A stretch of DNA of 64,000 nucleotides from NCBI GenBank assembly GCA_003931895.1, contig RRZV01000070.1, forward strand, positions 1 through 64,000, given 5' to 3'. Both the position numbers and the translations under genes were made by a program. Numbering within the stretch: the first letter of the stretch is position 1; the number at the start of each line of letters is the position of its first letter. Origin of the DNA: Mesohalobacter salilacus (GTDB lineage Bacteria > Bacteroidota > Bacteroidia > Flavobacteriales > Flavobacteriaceae). Below are positions 54,713 through 64,000 of this stretch, one piece after another. Below the pieces are notes generated by a model, which was not told the origin of the DNA, did no database searches, and worked only from the letters and a program-made list of their open reading frames with translations.

Positions 54713-57220
54713 ATGCCCAAAAATTTAGTTATTGTCGAGTCACCAGCAAAAGCTAAAACCATAGAAAAATTTCTTGGTAAAGATTATAAAGTAGAATCCA
54801 GTTACGGCCACATCGCAGATTTACCTCAAAAAGAACTTGGCGTTGACGTTGATAATAATTTTCAACCTAAATACGTTGTAAATGCTGATAAAAAATCTGT
54901 AGTATCAAAGCTAAATAAAGCTGCCAAATCATCAGATATGGTGTGGTTAGCCAGTGATGAAGACCGAGAGGGAGAAGCCATTGCTTGGCATTTGTACGAT
55001 GAATTAAAACTTGACGAGGCTAAAACAAAACGTATTGTTTTTTCAGAAATCACAAAATCTGCTATCCAAAAAGCAATTGAAAATCCAAGAGGTATTAATT
55101 ACAACTTAGTCAATGCCCAAAAGGCTAGGCGTGTTTTAGACCGATTGGTAGGTTACGAATTGTCTCCAGTTTTATGGAGAAAAGTAAAAGGTGGTTTGTC
55201 TGCTGGACGTGTGCAATCTGTTTCAGTAAGATTAATTGTAGAGCGTGAACGTGAAATTAGAGATTTTAAAACCGAAACCTTTTACAAGGTAGAAGCTCAG
55301 TTTAAAACGGAAGAAGGTTCATCTTTTAAAGCCAGATTACCAAAGCGCTTTGACACTTTTGATAAAGCCAAATCTTTTCTCGAAAAGTGTCTTAATGCCA
55401 ATTTTGAAGTTGCCGAACTCGATAAAAAACCTGCTCAAAAATCTCCTGCACCACCATTTACAACTTCTACATTACAGCAGGAAGCTGCCAGAAAACTATA
55501 TTTTCCTGTCGGAAAAACCATGTCAATGGCACAAAGATTATACGAAGCTGGGCATATCACTTATATGAGAACCGATAGCGTTAACCTTTCAAATCAAGCT
55601 AAAGCAGGAGCTCAGGAAGAAATTACTTCGGCTTATGGTGAAAAATATCACCAAAGCAGAAACTACAAGGGAAAATCTAAAGGTGCTCAAGAAGCTCACG
55701 AGGCCATTAGACCTACAGATTTTTCAAAAAACAACGTACCCGCTGAACGTGATCAACAGCGTTTATACGAATTGATTTGGAAAAGGGCTATTGCCTCCCA
55801 AATGAGTAACGCTCAACTCGAGAGAACCAATGTTAAAATTAAAGCTGACAAACATCAAGAAACTTTTGTAGCCAAAGGTGAAATGATCAAGTTTGATGGG
55901 TTTTTAAAAGTCTATCTTGAAGGTAAAGACGAAGAGGACGAAGAGCAAGCCGGGATGTTGCCTAAAATTACCAAAGGCGATCAGCTTGATACTATAGCTA
56001 TAGAATCTACTCAAGGTTTTACTCGACCGCCTTCGCGATACACAGAGGCTGCACTAGTTAAAAAACTAGAGGAACTTGGTATTGGCCGTCCGTCAACTTA
56101 TGCGCCAACAATTTCAACCATTCAGAATAGAAAATACATTGAGAAATCAAATATTGAAGGTCAAAAACGAACTTATAAAAAATTGATTCTCCAAAAAAAT
56201 GAAATTAAAGAAAAGTCACTTTCTGAAATTACAGGTGCTGACAAAGGAAAGTTAATCCCCACAGATGTTGGTATGGTGGTTAATGACTTTTTAGTTAATC
56301 ATTTTGAAGGGATTTTAGACTATAACTTTACAGCTAAACTTGAACAAGATTTTGATGAAATTGCTCAAGGTGACGAACTATGGACAGATGTTATTAAAGA
56401 GTTTTATGATAAATTCCATCCCAATGTAGAAGACGTTGCCAAAAACGCAGAACGAGAAGTCGGTGAACGCGTATTGGGTAAAGACCCAAAAACGGGAAAA
56501 CCAGTCAGCGCCAGGTTAGGTAAATTTGGCCCGATGGTACAAATTGGCTCTGTAGAAGATGAAGAAAAACCAAAGTTTGCTGGACTCAGACCTAATCAAA
56601 CCCTGAACTCTATTACCTTTGAAGAAGCTATGGATTTGTTTAAGCTTCCAAAAGAATTAGGCGAATATAAAGATGAAAAGGTAGAAGCCAACGTAGGGCG
56701 TTTTGGGCCTTATATAAGGTATGGTAAAAAGTTTGCATCAATACCTAAAGGTGAAGACCCGCTTGAAGTGAGTTACGATAGAGCAATCGAAATCATAAAA
56801 GCAAAAGAAAAAGCAGACGAACCTATATATACTTATAAAGGTAAAGGCGTTCAAAAAGGTAAAGGGCGATTTGGTCCATTTTTAAAATGGGATGGCATGT
56901 TTATTAATGTCAATAAAAAATATGATTTTGATAACCTATCTGAAGCTGACATTATAGAGCTAATTGAAGATAAAATTCAAAAAGAAAAAGACAAACTCAT
57001 TCACCATTGGGAAGATGAAGGCATTAAAGTTGAAAAAGCCCGTTGGGGAAGATTTAAAGTTAGTCAAGGTAAAACTAAAATTGAATTACCCAAAACGACA
57101 GACGCTGAAGCTCTAACACTTGATGAAGTCAAAGCAATGTTAGATAAAAAAAAGCCTAAAAAAGCAAAGAGGAAAACAAAAGCTAAAGCTAAACCTAAAT
57201 CAAGGTCTACTAAAAAATAA
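54713..57220 (+). CDS. topA: DNA topoisomerase I
   Basis: It relaxes negative supercoils. From the ATG the protein has 835 residues. The TOPRIM start MPKNLVIVESPAKAKTIEKF is unmistakable, with the acidic SDEDREGEAIAWHL. The catalytic Tyr is in GHITYMRTDSVNLS. The C-terminal part lacks obvious zinc-finger cysteine quartets and carries repeated topoisomerase C-terminal motifs (RFGPYIRYGKKF, KGRFGPFLKWDGM) and a Lys/Ala-rich tail. The longer TTG frame is rejected because its extra 32 codons contain the promoter. Confidence 0.95.
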   Translation: MPKNLVIVESPAKAKTIEKFLGKDYKVESSYGHIADLPQKELGVDVDNNFQPKYVVNADKKSVVSKLNKAAKSSDMVWLASDEDREGEAIAWHLYDELKLDEAKTKRIVFSEITKSAIQKAIENPRGINYNLVNAQKARRVLDRLVGYELSPVLWRKVKGGLSAGRVQSVSVRLIVEREREIRDFKTETFYKVEAQFKTEEGSSFKARLPKRFDTFDKAKSFLEKCLNANFEVAELDKKPAQKSPAPPFTTSTLQQEAARKLYFPVGKTMSMAQRLYEAGHITYMRTDSVNLSNQAKAGAQEEITSAYGEKYHQSRNYKGKSKGAQEAHEAIRPTDFSKNNVPAERDQQRLYELIWKRAIASQMSNAQLERTNVKIKADKHQETFVAKGEMIKFDGFLKVYLEGKDEEDEEQAGMLPKITKGDQLDTIAIESTQGFTRPPSRYTEAALVKKLEELGIGRPSTYAPTISTIQNRKYIEKSNIEGQKRTYKKLILQKNEIKEKSLSEITGADKGKLIPTDVGMVVNDFLVNHFEGILDYNFTAKLEQDFDEIAQGDELWTDVIKEFYDKFHPNVEDVAKNAEREVGERVLGKDPKTGKPVSARLGKFGPMVQIGSVEDEEKPKFAGLRPNQTLNSITFEEAMDLFKLPKELGEYKDEKVEANVGRFGPYIRYGKKFASIPKGEDPLEVSYDRAIEIIKAKEKADEPIYTYKGKGVQKGKGRFGPFLKWDGMFINVNKKYDFDNLSEADIIELIEDKIQKEKDKLIHHWEDEGIKVEKARWGRFKVSQGKTKIELPKTTDAEALTLDEVKAMLDKKKPKKAKRKTKAKAKPKSRSTKK

Positions 57221-57226
57221 CTTAAG

Positions 57227-58375
57227 GTGTTTGATTTTTTAAGACAAAATTCTAGCAATTTCATTGAGGCAATTCAGAATTTAACCTCAACCCAAGTAGG
57301 CTCAAAAGTCACTTTCAATGACCAAGTAGAAGATATTAAGAGCTACGATTTTATTTTAATCTGTGTTGAAGAAAGTAGGGGTAATTTTGATAATCAAGAT
57401 AACATTGATTTTGAAAATATAAAAACTGCATTTTACGAACTTCAGCTAGGCAACTGGGATATTTCAATTTTAGATTGGGGTATTATAGAGTCTGGAAATG
57501 AAATTTCTGATACATTTTATGCGTTGCGTCAAGTAGTAAATTACGCTTTAGAGCATAAGGTTATTCCTATTATATTAGGCGGTTCTCAAGATTTACTTTA
57601 TCCACATTATCGCGCTTACGATGGTATTAAATACATGGTAAACATCGCAAATATTGACCCAAAGTTTGATTTGGGAGATTCTAATATTGAATTAAATAAC
57701 GAATCTTTCCTAAGTCATATGATTGTCAATAAACCCTATAACCTATTTAATTATGCTAATATTGGGTATCAATCCTTTTACAATGCTCAAGAAGAAATAC
57801 ACTTATTAGAGAAAATGTTTTTTGAATCGTACCGACTTGGCGAAGTGGCTAGTGATATCAAAATTGTTGAGCCCGTGTTAAGAGATGCTGATATTGTATC
57901 TCTTGATGTCAGGAGTATAGAAGGCCAGTCCTTCTTACAAGATAATATGTATCCAAATGGATTCAATAATAGAGAAATTTGTAGCTTATCGAGGTATGCA
58001 GGATTGAGTGATAAAGTAACTTCTTTTGGCGTTTATGAATTACAGTATTTAAAATCTAAGACTTCAAAAAAGTTGGTAGGCCAGATACTATGGTACTTTA
58101 TTGAAGGAACCCATTACAGGTTAAAAGAAGTTGCAGATGTCAATAATTCCAGCTTTTTAAAATATCAAGTGCCTGTCGATAATGAAGTTTTAGTGTTTTA
58201 TGAAAGTCAACTTTCAAAACGTTGGTGGATAGAAATTCCCTCAAATATAGATAATGTTAATAATAAACTAAAACAACATACGTTATTACCATGTGATAAG
58301 CAAAGCTATCTCTCAGCGTGTAATCAAGAGTTACCTGAGCGGTGGATAAAAGCCAAGCAAAAGAATGAATTTTGA
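57227..58375 (+). CDS. Arginase-fold protein lacking metal ligands, next to gldK
   Basis: The 382-residue protein has the ureohydrolase layout but loses the metal site. GGxH is GGSQD (118-122), DAHxD is NIDPKFD (142-148), and SxDxDxxDP is SLDVRSIEG (225-233) with only D227 kept. It would not be an active arginase or formimidoylglutamase, although annotators often call it so. It starts with GTG six bases after topA and is followed 83 bases later by gldK. Linkage to gldKLMN suggests a role in T9SS or gliding, which is inference. Confidence 0.78.
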   Translation: MFDFLRQNSSNFIEAIQNLTSTQVGSKVTFNDQVEDIKSYDFILICVEESRGNFDNQDNIDFENIKTAFYELQLGNWDISILDWGIIESGNEISDTFYALRQVVNYALEHKVIPIILGGSQDLLYPHYRAYDGIKYMVNIANIDPKFDLGDSNIELNNESFLSHMIVNKPYNLFNYANIGYQSFYNAQEEIHLLEKMFFESYRLGEVASDIKIVEPVLRDADIVSLDVRSIEGQSFLQDNMYPNGFNNREICSLSRYAGLSDKVTSFGVYELQYLKSKTSKKLVGQILWYFIEGTHYRLKEVADVNNSSFLKYQVPVDNEVLVFYESQLSKRWWIEIPSNIDNVNNKLKQHTLLPCDKQSYLSACNQELPERWIKAKQKNEF

Positions 58376-58458
58376 TTTTTTTTCTAATTTTAAGGCTTTA
58401 TTAATAAAAATATTGTTTTTTTGTAAAACTGAAATTAACGTGAACTAAACAATTTTCT

Positions 58459-59895
58459 ATGAAATTTAAGATTTTAGTAAATTTATTTTTTGTTGTTGCA
58501 GTGCTTTTAAGCTGCGGAGATAACAACAAAGGGCAACTTGTAGGAGTTGAAGGAAAACAATGGTTTCCTGAAAGGCCCTATGGAATGGTTAAAGTAGAAG
58601 GCGGATCTTTTACAATGGGGAAGTCTGACTACGATATTGCTGGGTTGAAAAACGCGCCAATAAAAACTGTTACAGTGACTTCCTTTTATATGGACGAAAC
58701 TGAAATCACTAATTCAGAATATAGACAGTTTGTAGAAAATGTAAGAGATTCTGTTGTTAGACAGAAACTTGCAGAAGAAGCTGAACTCGCTGGTGGCGGA
58801 AATAATGCTAACGCCAATCAAGGTAATGGAAATGGTAGAAGTATTCAAGATTTTGCTTTTAAATCAGAAGGTCAAAATAATAAAGGAGGTTTAGGTTTAT
58901 TTGGTGGTGGAAATAATAACAATAATGCTCAAAATCAAAATGATCAAACCCCATATCAACAATATTCAAGACATTATGATCCTTTAGATAGAACACTTAA
59001 TTGGGATGTAGAAATTATTTGGAAACCATCGGAGTATCCTGATGAAAATTACGTTTACGTCATGGATGAATTTTACCTCGATAAAGAAGACTCCTATAAT
59101 GGTGAAAAAATGCTTGATGTTACTAAATTTGAGTACAGTTATAAAACTGTAGACTTAGATAAAGCAGCACGTTCAGATCAAAATTTGTCTAATTATATTG
59201 TTGAGAAAAAAGTTCCTGTTTATCCTGATACTACGGTTTGGATAAAAGACTTTAATTATTCATATAATGAACCCATGCATAATAATTACTTTTCTCATAC
59301 TGCATTTGATAATTATCCTGTTGTAGGCGTGTCATGGGTTCAGTCTAAAGCTTTTGCCGATTGGAGAACACAACACCTTAATAAGTATAACAAAGAAGCT
59401 GATAAAAGTAAGTCACCAGCCTTTAGGTTGCCATCAGAAGCAGAATGGGAATATGCAGCACGAGGCGGTTTAGAGTCTGCTACATTTCCTTGGGGTGGAC
59501 CTTATACTAAAGATGATAGAGCATGTTACTTAGCAAACTTTAAGCCTCTTCGAGGAGACTATGCAGCTGATGAAGCACTTTACACTGTTGAAGCAGATGC
59601 TTTTGAACCTAACGAGTATGGTTTGTATAATATGTCTGGTAATGTTGCGGAATGGGTGAATACTTCATATGATCCCGCTGCATACGAATATATGTCTTCC
59701 ATGAATCCTAATGTTAATAATAAAGAAAACAACAGAAAGGTTATTCGAGGTGGGTCTTGGAAAGATGTAAGTTATTCTTTAAGAGTAAGTACAAGAGATT
59801 ATGAATATGCAGATTCTGCAAGAAGCTATATCGGTTTAAGAATGGTTCAGGACTACCTCGGAAACGGGTTGTCTCTTGATCATCGAAGAAATTAA
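58459..59895 (+). CDS. gldK: GldK, T9SS/gliding lipoprotein
   Basis: GldK forms, with GldN, the periplasmic ring of the type IX secretion system at the outer membrane. The 478-residue protein has a lipoprotein signal (VVAVLLSCGDNN) and an FGE-sulfatase-like fold: VKVEGGSFTMGKSDYDIAG, FRLPSEAEWEYAARGG, NEYGLYNMSGNVAEW and VIRGGSWKDVSYSLR. Residues about 112-165 are an Asn/Gly/Gln-rich insert. It starts the gldK-gldL-gldM-gldN operon. Confidence 0.95.
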   Translation: MKFKILVNLFFVVAVLLSCGDNNKGQLVGVEGKQWFPERPYGMVKVEGGSFTMGKSDYDIAGLKNAPIKTVTVTSFYMDETEITNSEYRQFVENVRDSVVRQKLAEEAELAGGGNNANANQGNGNGRSIQDFAFKSEGQNNKGGLGLFGGGNNNNNAQNQNDQTPYQQYSRHYDPLDRTLNWDVEIIWKPSEYPDENYVYVMDEFYLDKEDSYNGEKMLDVTKFEYSYKTVDLDKAARSDQNLSNYIVEKKVPVYPDTTVWIKDFNYSYNEPMHNNYFSHTAFDNYPVVGVSWVQSKAFADWRTQHLNKYNKEADKSKSPAFRLPSEAEWEYAARGGLESATFPWGGPYTKDDRACYLANFKPLRGDYAADEALYTVEADAFEPNEYGLYNMSGNVAEWVNTSYDPAAYEYMSSMNPNVNNKENNRKVIRGGSWKDVSYSLRVSTRDYEYADSARSYIGLRMVQDYLGNGLSLDHRRN

Positions 59896-59946
59896 ATTTT
59901 ACAATCAATCAAATATTAATCACTAAATTTATTAAATTTTAAAATT

Positions 59947-60582
59947 ATGGCAAAGTCAAATACGTCAAAGAAGTTAATGAACATGGTTTATGGTCTCGGA
60001 GCAGCAGTTGTTATTGTTGGAGCACTATTTAAAATTATGCACTGGCAATTTGGAGATGAAATGTTAATTATAGGTCTAATAACAGAAGCAGGTGTGTTTG
60101 TGGTATCAGCTTTTGAACCTGTAGATTCTGACTTAGATTGGTCAAAAGTCTATCCAGAGCTCGCAGGAGAAGATAGTCAATATGGAGATGAAGGTATTAA
60201 TGAAGAAGAAAAAGGCATATTATCTCAAAAACTTGATGAGATGCTTAAAGAAGCTAGAATTGATTCAAGTCTAATGGAGAGTTTAGGCGAAAGCATTAGA
60301 AGCTTTGAAGGTGCTGCTAAAAACTTATCACCTACCACAGATGGTATCAATTCTCAAAAGAAATACAGCGAAGAATTAACTTTAGCTGCTTCACAAATGG
60401 AATCTTTAAACAATTTATATAAGTCTCAAGTTGAGTCTGCATCAAGACAAGCAGAAATCAACGAAGCTGTTGCTGATAATGCTGGAAAATTAAGAGAACA
60501 AATGGAGTCATTGACTCAAAACTTAAATTCACTTAATGGAGTTTATGGAGGAATGCTTAGTGCTATGCAGCCTAAAGCTTAA
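59947..60582 (+). CDS. gldL: GldL, inner-membrane motor protein of T9SS
   Basis: GldL and GldM form the proton-driven motor of T9SS and gliding. The 211-residue protein has two membrane helices at about 13-31 and 39-55. Ionisable residues lie in or near them: K29, H32 and E47 (LFKIMHWQFGDEM, LITEAGVFV), the last the membrane Glu thought to carry protons. A soluble coiled-coil-like tail follows. It is 51 bases after gldK. Confidence 0.96.
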   Translation: MAKSNTSKKLMNMVYGLGAAVVIVGALFKIMHWQFGDEMLIIGLITEAGVFVVSAFEPVDSDLDWSKVYPELAGEDSQYGDEGINEEEKGILSQKLDEMLKEARIDSSLMESLGESIRSFEGAAKNLSPTTDGINSQKKYSEELTLAASQMESLNNLYKSQVESASRQAEINEAVADNAGKLREQMESLTQNLNSLNGVYGGMLSAMQPKA

Positions 60583-60628
60583 ACTAGAGGAGTCTCTTAA
60601 TTATTAATATAAAAAAATATAACATAAT

Positions 60629-62203
60629 ATGGCATCAGGAAAATTATCACCAAGGCAGAAAATGATTAACCTTATGTATTTGGTTTTCATTGCGATGCTG
60701 GCCTTGCAAATGTCCAAAGAAGTTCTTGTAGGATTTGGTATTGTTAATGAAACTGTTAATAAAACTAACGAAACTTTTATTCAGAAAAATAAGGAGGCTT
60801 TAAATAGTTTGGCTATTAAAGCATCTGAATCTCCAGAACAATTTAAAAGTGTTTACGCCAATGCTTCTCAAATATCGCAGGTATCAAATAAATATTATCA
60901 ATATCTTGATTCTCTTAAAACTTATTTTTTGTCTTCGTATGAAGATAAAAATGATTATGAGTCAATGGATAAAGGTTCTGTTGTAGATGAGACTTTCAAA
61001 GTAAGTGGTAAACTTACAAATGATGGTCGAAAATTTATGAGTAAGATGGAGAGCTATAGAAATTCTATGCTGAATCTTATTGGTAATGACTATCCGAATG
61101 TTAAAAAAAATATTGAAGAAACATTTTTAACAAGTGATGCAAAAATTAAAGATAATGATGGAAAAACGATGGATTATATTCAGTATCACTACATTGGCTA
61201 CCCATTAATTTCTACAATTACTAAATTATCAACTTTACAGAATAATATTAAAATTAGTGAAAACGAGATACTTTCACAAATGTTCTCAGGTCAACTAGTT
61301 GAAATTGCTTCTATGAATAATTATTCTACTCTTTTAGAATCTGAAAGAAGCGCAGTTTATCCAGGTAATAAATTTGATGGTAATATTGTTTTAGGAAGAA
61401 CTGACTCAACTACCGTGCCTACTTTTGTTGATTTAAAATTAGACGGTCGTCAATTAGAGAAAGGAAAAGATTTTGATATTGTTGGTGGAAAAGTTAAACT
61501 TAATGTTACTGCAGGAAATCCTGGGGAACATAAAATTGAAGGTAAACTGGTATTTGCTCAAGAAGATACTGAAGACATTGAAGTGCCCGTGGAGCAAACT
61601 TTCCAAGTTATCCCTAAACCTAATCAAGCCATTGTATCTGCAGATAAAATGAATGTGGTTTATCGTGGTATTGACAACCCAATAACTGTTTCTATGCCTG
61701 GTGTTCCAGAAAATAATATTTCTGCATCAGCTCCTGGACATACATTTAGAAAAAAATCAGGTTCAACTTATATTTTAAAACCTGGTGCTGGTAAAGATTT
61801 AGGAATAAAAGTAAATGGTACTATAGAAGGAGAAACTTTTAGTTCTACAACTAAATTTAGAATTAAATCTCTACCTAGACCTACACCAACTATTCGTGGT
61901 CAAGTGGCTCAAGGTGGTGCGATTAAATTACCGCGTAAAGCTGTTGAGATTTCTCCAGTTGGCGCAATATTTGAAGACTTTGATTTTGATATTTCACCTG
62001 TTGTGAAAAGGTTTACAATGAGTGTGCCTGGTCAGGCTTCAGTTGTTGTTAATGGTGATAGATTAAACGCTCAGGCTAAAAAAACTCTTGCTTTAGCTAA
62101 AACTGGCGATATCATTCAATTTTTTGATATTCGTGCAGATGTACCAGGTGCTCAGGTTAACGTTAAAAGTATGCCTGCTTTACTTGTTCAAATTACTAAT
62201 TAA
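60629..62203 (+). CDS. gldM: GldM, motor partner spanning the periplasm
   Basis: The 524-residue protein begins SPRQKMINLMYLVFIAMLAL with one membrane helix at about 12-32, which packs against GldL. The rest is a long periplasmic arm of four beta-rich domains (for example KLDGRQLEKGKDFDIVGGKV and RGQVAQGGAIKLPRKAVE), which reaches GldK/N. Length and start match the family. It lies 46 bases after gldL and 17 before gldN. Confidence 0.96.
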   Translation: MASGKLSPRQKMINLMYLVFIAMLALQMSKEVLVGFGIVNETVNKTNETFIQKNKEALNSLAIKASESPEQFKSVYANASQISQVSNKYYQYLDSLKTYFLSSYEDKNDYESMDKGSVVDETFKVSGKLTNDGRKFMSKMESYRNSMLNLIGNDYPNVKKNIEETFLTSDAKIKDNDGKTMDYIQYHYIGYPLISTITKLSTLQNNIKISENEILSQMFSGQLVEIASMNNYSTLLESERSAVYPGNKFDGNIVLGRTDSTTVPTFVDLKLDGRQLEKGKDFDIVGGKVKLNVTAGNPGEHKIEGKLVFAQEDTEDIEVPVEQTFQVIPKPNQAIVSADKMNVVYRGIDNPITVSMPGVPENNISASAPGHTFRKKSGSTYILKPGAGKDLGIKVNGTIEGETFSSTTKFRIKSLPRPTPTIRGQVAQGGAIKLPRKAVEISPVGAIFEDFDFDISPVVKRFTMSVPGQASVVVNGDRLNAQAKKTLALAKTGDIIQFFDIRADVPGAQVNVKSMPALLVQITN

Positions 62204-62220
62204 TTTAAATACTTATATTT

Positions 62221-63234
62221 ATGCCAAGTCGTTTTTTTTATGGTTTTGTTCTTTTATTTAGCATTTATTTGGGTCAAGCCCAATCAAATGTGTTAAATGC
62301 GAGTACCCCTGACGATATCCAGAGAATCGATAAAGAACAAGAGGAACTTGATGACAGTAAACCTTTGCCTTATGGCTATGTGGATAAACGTGACATCATG
62401 TGGTCTAAAATAGTATGGGAGAAAATTGATCTCAATCAAAAGCTCAACTACCCATTGTTATATCCATTAGATTCTAACAGACTTGGTGAAGACAGAAAGT
62501 CTTTATTTCAAGTTTTAATAAATGGTATTAAGTTGGGTTCTGAAGACCCTGATGCTGAAGGAGCTATTACTGAAGTGTATTCAACTAGTTATTTTCAGCA
62601 GAAAAAAGACAATGAAGAAATTCAAAATTCTTTGAAGGCCATTTTCTTACCTGATGTAGCTCTGGACTTATTAGGTCAATATGGGATTACTGGTACAGAA
62701 AGTGTTCAATTGTTTTTAAATAGAGCTTTAGCTGATGAACTTCAAGATTACCCTGAATTATATTCAGAAGAGCTTATTAGCCAAATGAAACCTTATGTTA
62801 TTCCAACAGAGATTACCGGTGCAGACATTACTGCTTATCTTATTAAAGGGATGTGGTATTTTGACAAGCGACAAGGCGCTTTAAAATATAGGTTAATTGG
62901 TATTGCCCCTGCTGGTTATGATATCCAGACGCAAAACCCTACTTATTCTGGAGATCCTAAAGTGATTCCTTATTTTTGGGTGTGGTTTAAAGATGCTAGA
63001 AATGCATTACATGATGCTAAAGTTTTAAATTCTGAAAACGGTGCAAAACCTTTAACTTTTGACCACCTTCTAAACTCAAGACGATTTGAATCTGTGATAT
63101 ATAAGACTCAAAATATCTATGAAGATAGAGAAATAGAAAACTATATTCAAGACAATGCTTTAATGCAACTACTTGAAGCTAGACGAGTAAAAGACGAGAT
63201 TAGAAACTTTGAATTGGATATGTGGACGTATTAA
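62221..63234 (+). CDS. gldN: GldN, T9SS ring component
   Basis: The 337-residue protein has a signal peptide (VLLFSIYLGQAQ) and pairs with GldK in the periplasmic ring. Family blocks are YGYVDKRDIMWSKIVWEKID, LNYPLLYPLD and YLIKGMWYFDKRQG, ending RVKDEIRNFELDMW. Last gene of the gldKLMN operon; a strong terminator follows. Confidence 0.95.
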   Translation: MPSRFFYGFVLLFSIYLGQAQSNVLNASTPDDIQRIDKEQEELDDSKPLPYGYVDKRDIMWSKIVWEKIDLNQKLNYPLLYPLDSNRLGEDRKSLFQVLINGIKLGSEDPDAEGAITEVYSTSYFQQKKDNEEIQNSLKAIFLPDVALDLLGQYGITGTESVQLFLNRALADELQDYPELYSEELISQMKPYVIPTEITGADITAYLIKGMWYFDKRQGALKYRLIGIAPAGYDIQTQNPTYSGDPKVIPYFWVWFKDARNALHDAKVLNSENGAKPLTFDHLLNSRRFESVIYKTQNIYEDREIENYIQDNALMQLLEARRVKDEIRNFELDMWTY

Positions 63235-63257
63235 TTTCGGTTTTTAATCATTAACTT

Positions 63258-63283
63258 AACGCCTCTTTCTAGAGGCGTTTTTT
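63258..63283 (+). terminator. Terminator of the gldKLMN operon
   Basis: AACGCCTCT (63258-63266) pairs perfectly with AGAGGCGTT (63271-63279) around a four-base TTCT loop, then a T run. It lies 24 bases after the gldN stop. Confidence 0.92.
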
Positions 63284-63299
63284 ATTTACTAGATTTAAT

Positions 63300-64000
63300 A
63301 TGTATAAAGATTTTCTTATTGTCGGTTTCGGTTTATCAGGCCTATCTGTTGCAAGACATTTAGAGCTAAGCAACAATTCGTTTGATATTATTTCTGATAA
63401 CTCGCAGCGCTCGTCCAGGATTGCTGGTGGTATTATTAATCCTGTTGCTGTAAAACGTATGAAACCAGCTTGGCAAGTTGAAAAGTATTTGCCTTTCGCA
63501 GAAAGCTTTTATCAAGCTCTAGATAAACAGTTTTCTAGTGATATTTATTTAAATAAATCACTTAATGTTTTTATTCATAACACTGAACAAGAAAATAATT
63601 GGTATGAAGCTTTAGATAAACCAAGATTAAAACCATTTATATCGTCGCAAGTTTACAACAACGACAATCAAAACCTAAGCGCTGATAAAATCGGAAAAAT
63701 AAAAGCGGCTTCTGTCAATTTAGCTCATCTTTTTCAAAACACAAAACTGCATTATCAAAAACAGTGGAAAGGGGAAACATTTCAACACAAAGACTTAAAG
63801 ATTGATGAAAACTATGTTTCATATCAGAAAGAAACTTATAAGCATATTATATTCTGTGAGGGTTTCGGCGTTTCCAAAAATCCCTTTTTTAAAGATTTAG
63901 GGATATATGGCAATAAGGGCGATTATTTGATTATTGAATCTAAAGCACTTCAACTTCAAGAGTTTTATAAAGCCAAATATTTTTTAATTCCACTTGGAAA
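63300..64000 (+). CDS. FAD-dependent oxidoreductase, 3' end cut by the window
   Basis: At least 233 residues are visible and the frame stays open to the right edge. The start MYKDFLIVGFGLSGLSVARH contains the dinucleotide-binding GxGxxG, followed by SRIAGGIINPVAVKR as in DAO-type glycine oxidase-like enzymes. HIIFCEGFG and YGNKGDYLIIES are later FAD-contact blocks. The ATG at 63300 follows the gldN terminator. Substrate unknown. Confidence 0.8.
   Translation, partial: MYKDFLIVGFGLSGLSVARHLELSNNSFDIISDNSQRSSRIAGGIINPVAVKRMKPAWQVEKYLPFAESFYQALDKQFSSDIYLNKSLNVFIHNTEQENNWYEALDKPRLKPFISSQVYNNDNQNLSADKIGKIKAASVNLAHLFQNTKLHYQKQWKGETFQHKDLKIDENYVSYQKETYKHIIFCEGFGVSKNPFFKDLGIYGNKGDYLIIESKALQLQEFYKAKYFLIPLG

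Noticed and set aside
57227-58375. Functional formimidoylglutamase of histidine breakdown
   Set aside because: The metal-binding residues are replaced and no other hut genes are nearby.

Overview
The window looks like chromosomal core DNA from a low-GC member of the Bacteroidota, most likely a Flavobacteriaceae species, probably marine. The case rests on four things: a complete gldKLMN type IX secretion/gliding motor cluster at the right end; a PorZ-like protein with a C-terminal T9SS sorting domain; Bacteroidota-style promoters (TANNTTTG -7 boxes) with no obvious Shine-Dalgarno sequences; and gene orders familiar from this family (rplM-rpsI-rpsB-tsf, DUF2851 next to an SGNH hydrolase). No prophage, insertion sequence, CRISPR array, tRNA or rRNA was found. 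The only clear accessory unit is a small ParDE-type toxin-antitoxin pair.

Layout. 1-9.3 kb: a repeat-like start, a metallo-beta-lactamase-fold lipoprotein, recO coupled to porZ, gdhA, a TlpA-like lipoprotein and a large GAF protein. 9.25-14.2 kb: an HD-phosphohydrolase/PycTM membrane protein, then a giant phosphoesterase-Omp85 fusion. 14.2-21 kb: a glycosyltransferase, a membrane MutS-like ATPase, and a divergent pair of GH15 hydrolase and fused OtsAB (trehalose). 21-29.4 kb: a fused E1 dehydrogenase, purK, small envelope proteins, a TonB-like protein, and a FabH/methyltransferase/glycosyltransferase operon. 29.5-32.3 kb: the ribosomal operon rplM-rpsI-rpsB-tsf (minus strand). 32.5-38.1 kb: aroQ, DUF2851, two hydrolases, small envelope proteins, and a peroxiredoxin plus AhpD-like pair. 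38.1-42.9 kb: a REP-like element, a lipoprotein, threonine dehydrogenase, the TA pair, ruvB, a Crp/Fnr regulator and an ICMT-like methyltransferase. 43-46.3 kb: a three-gene operon (arginine decarboxylase, agmatinase, deoxyhypusine-synthase-like protein) that reads as a homospermidine pathway. 46.5-54.4 kb: yidC, a nucleoid protein, a thioredoxin-like protein, hemolysin III, a possible carbonic-anhydrase-like gene divergent from a LysR regulator, and serine dehydratase. 54.7-64 kb: topA, an arginase-fold protein that has lost its metal ligands, gldK-gldL-gldM-gldN, and the start of an FAD oxidoreductase cut by the window edge.

How the genes fit together. GldK/N (outer-membrane-side ring) and GldL/M (proton-driven motor) form the T9SS core, and PorZ acts at the cell surface in the same system. 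Arginine is predicted to flow through agmatine and putrescine to homospermidine. The most unusual proteins are the arginase-fold pseudoenzyme beside gldK, the phosphoesterase/kinase-like/Omp85 fusion, the HD-PycTM protein, and an E1 enzyme whose two thiamine-Mg ligands appear to be reciprocally swapped.

Genes are tightly packed. After start correction no gene-free stretch exceeds 300 bases; the longest are 38144-38420 (REP-like repeat) and 54438-54712 (topA promoter). All functional calls come from reading motifs and recalling families; no database search was run.
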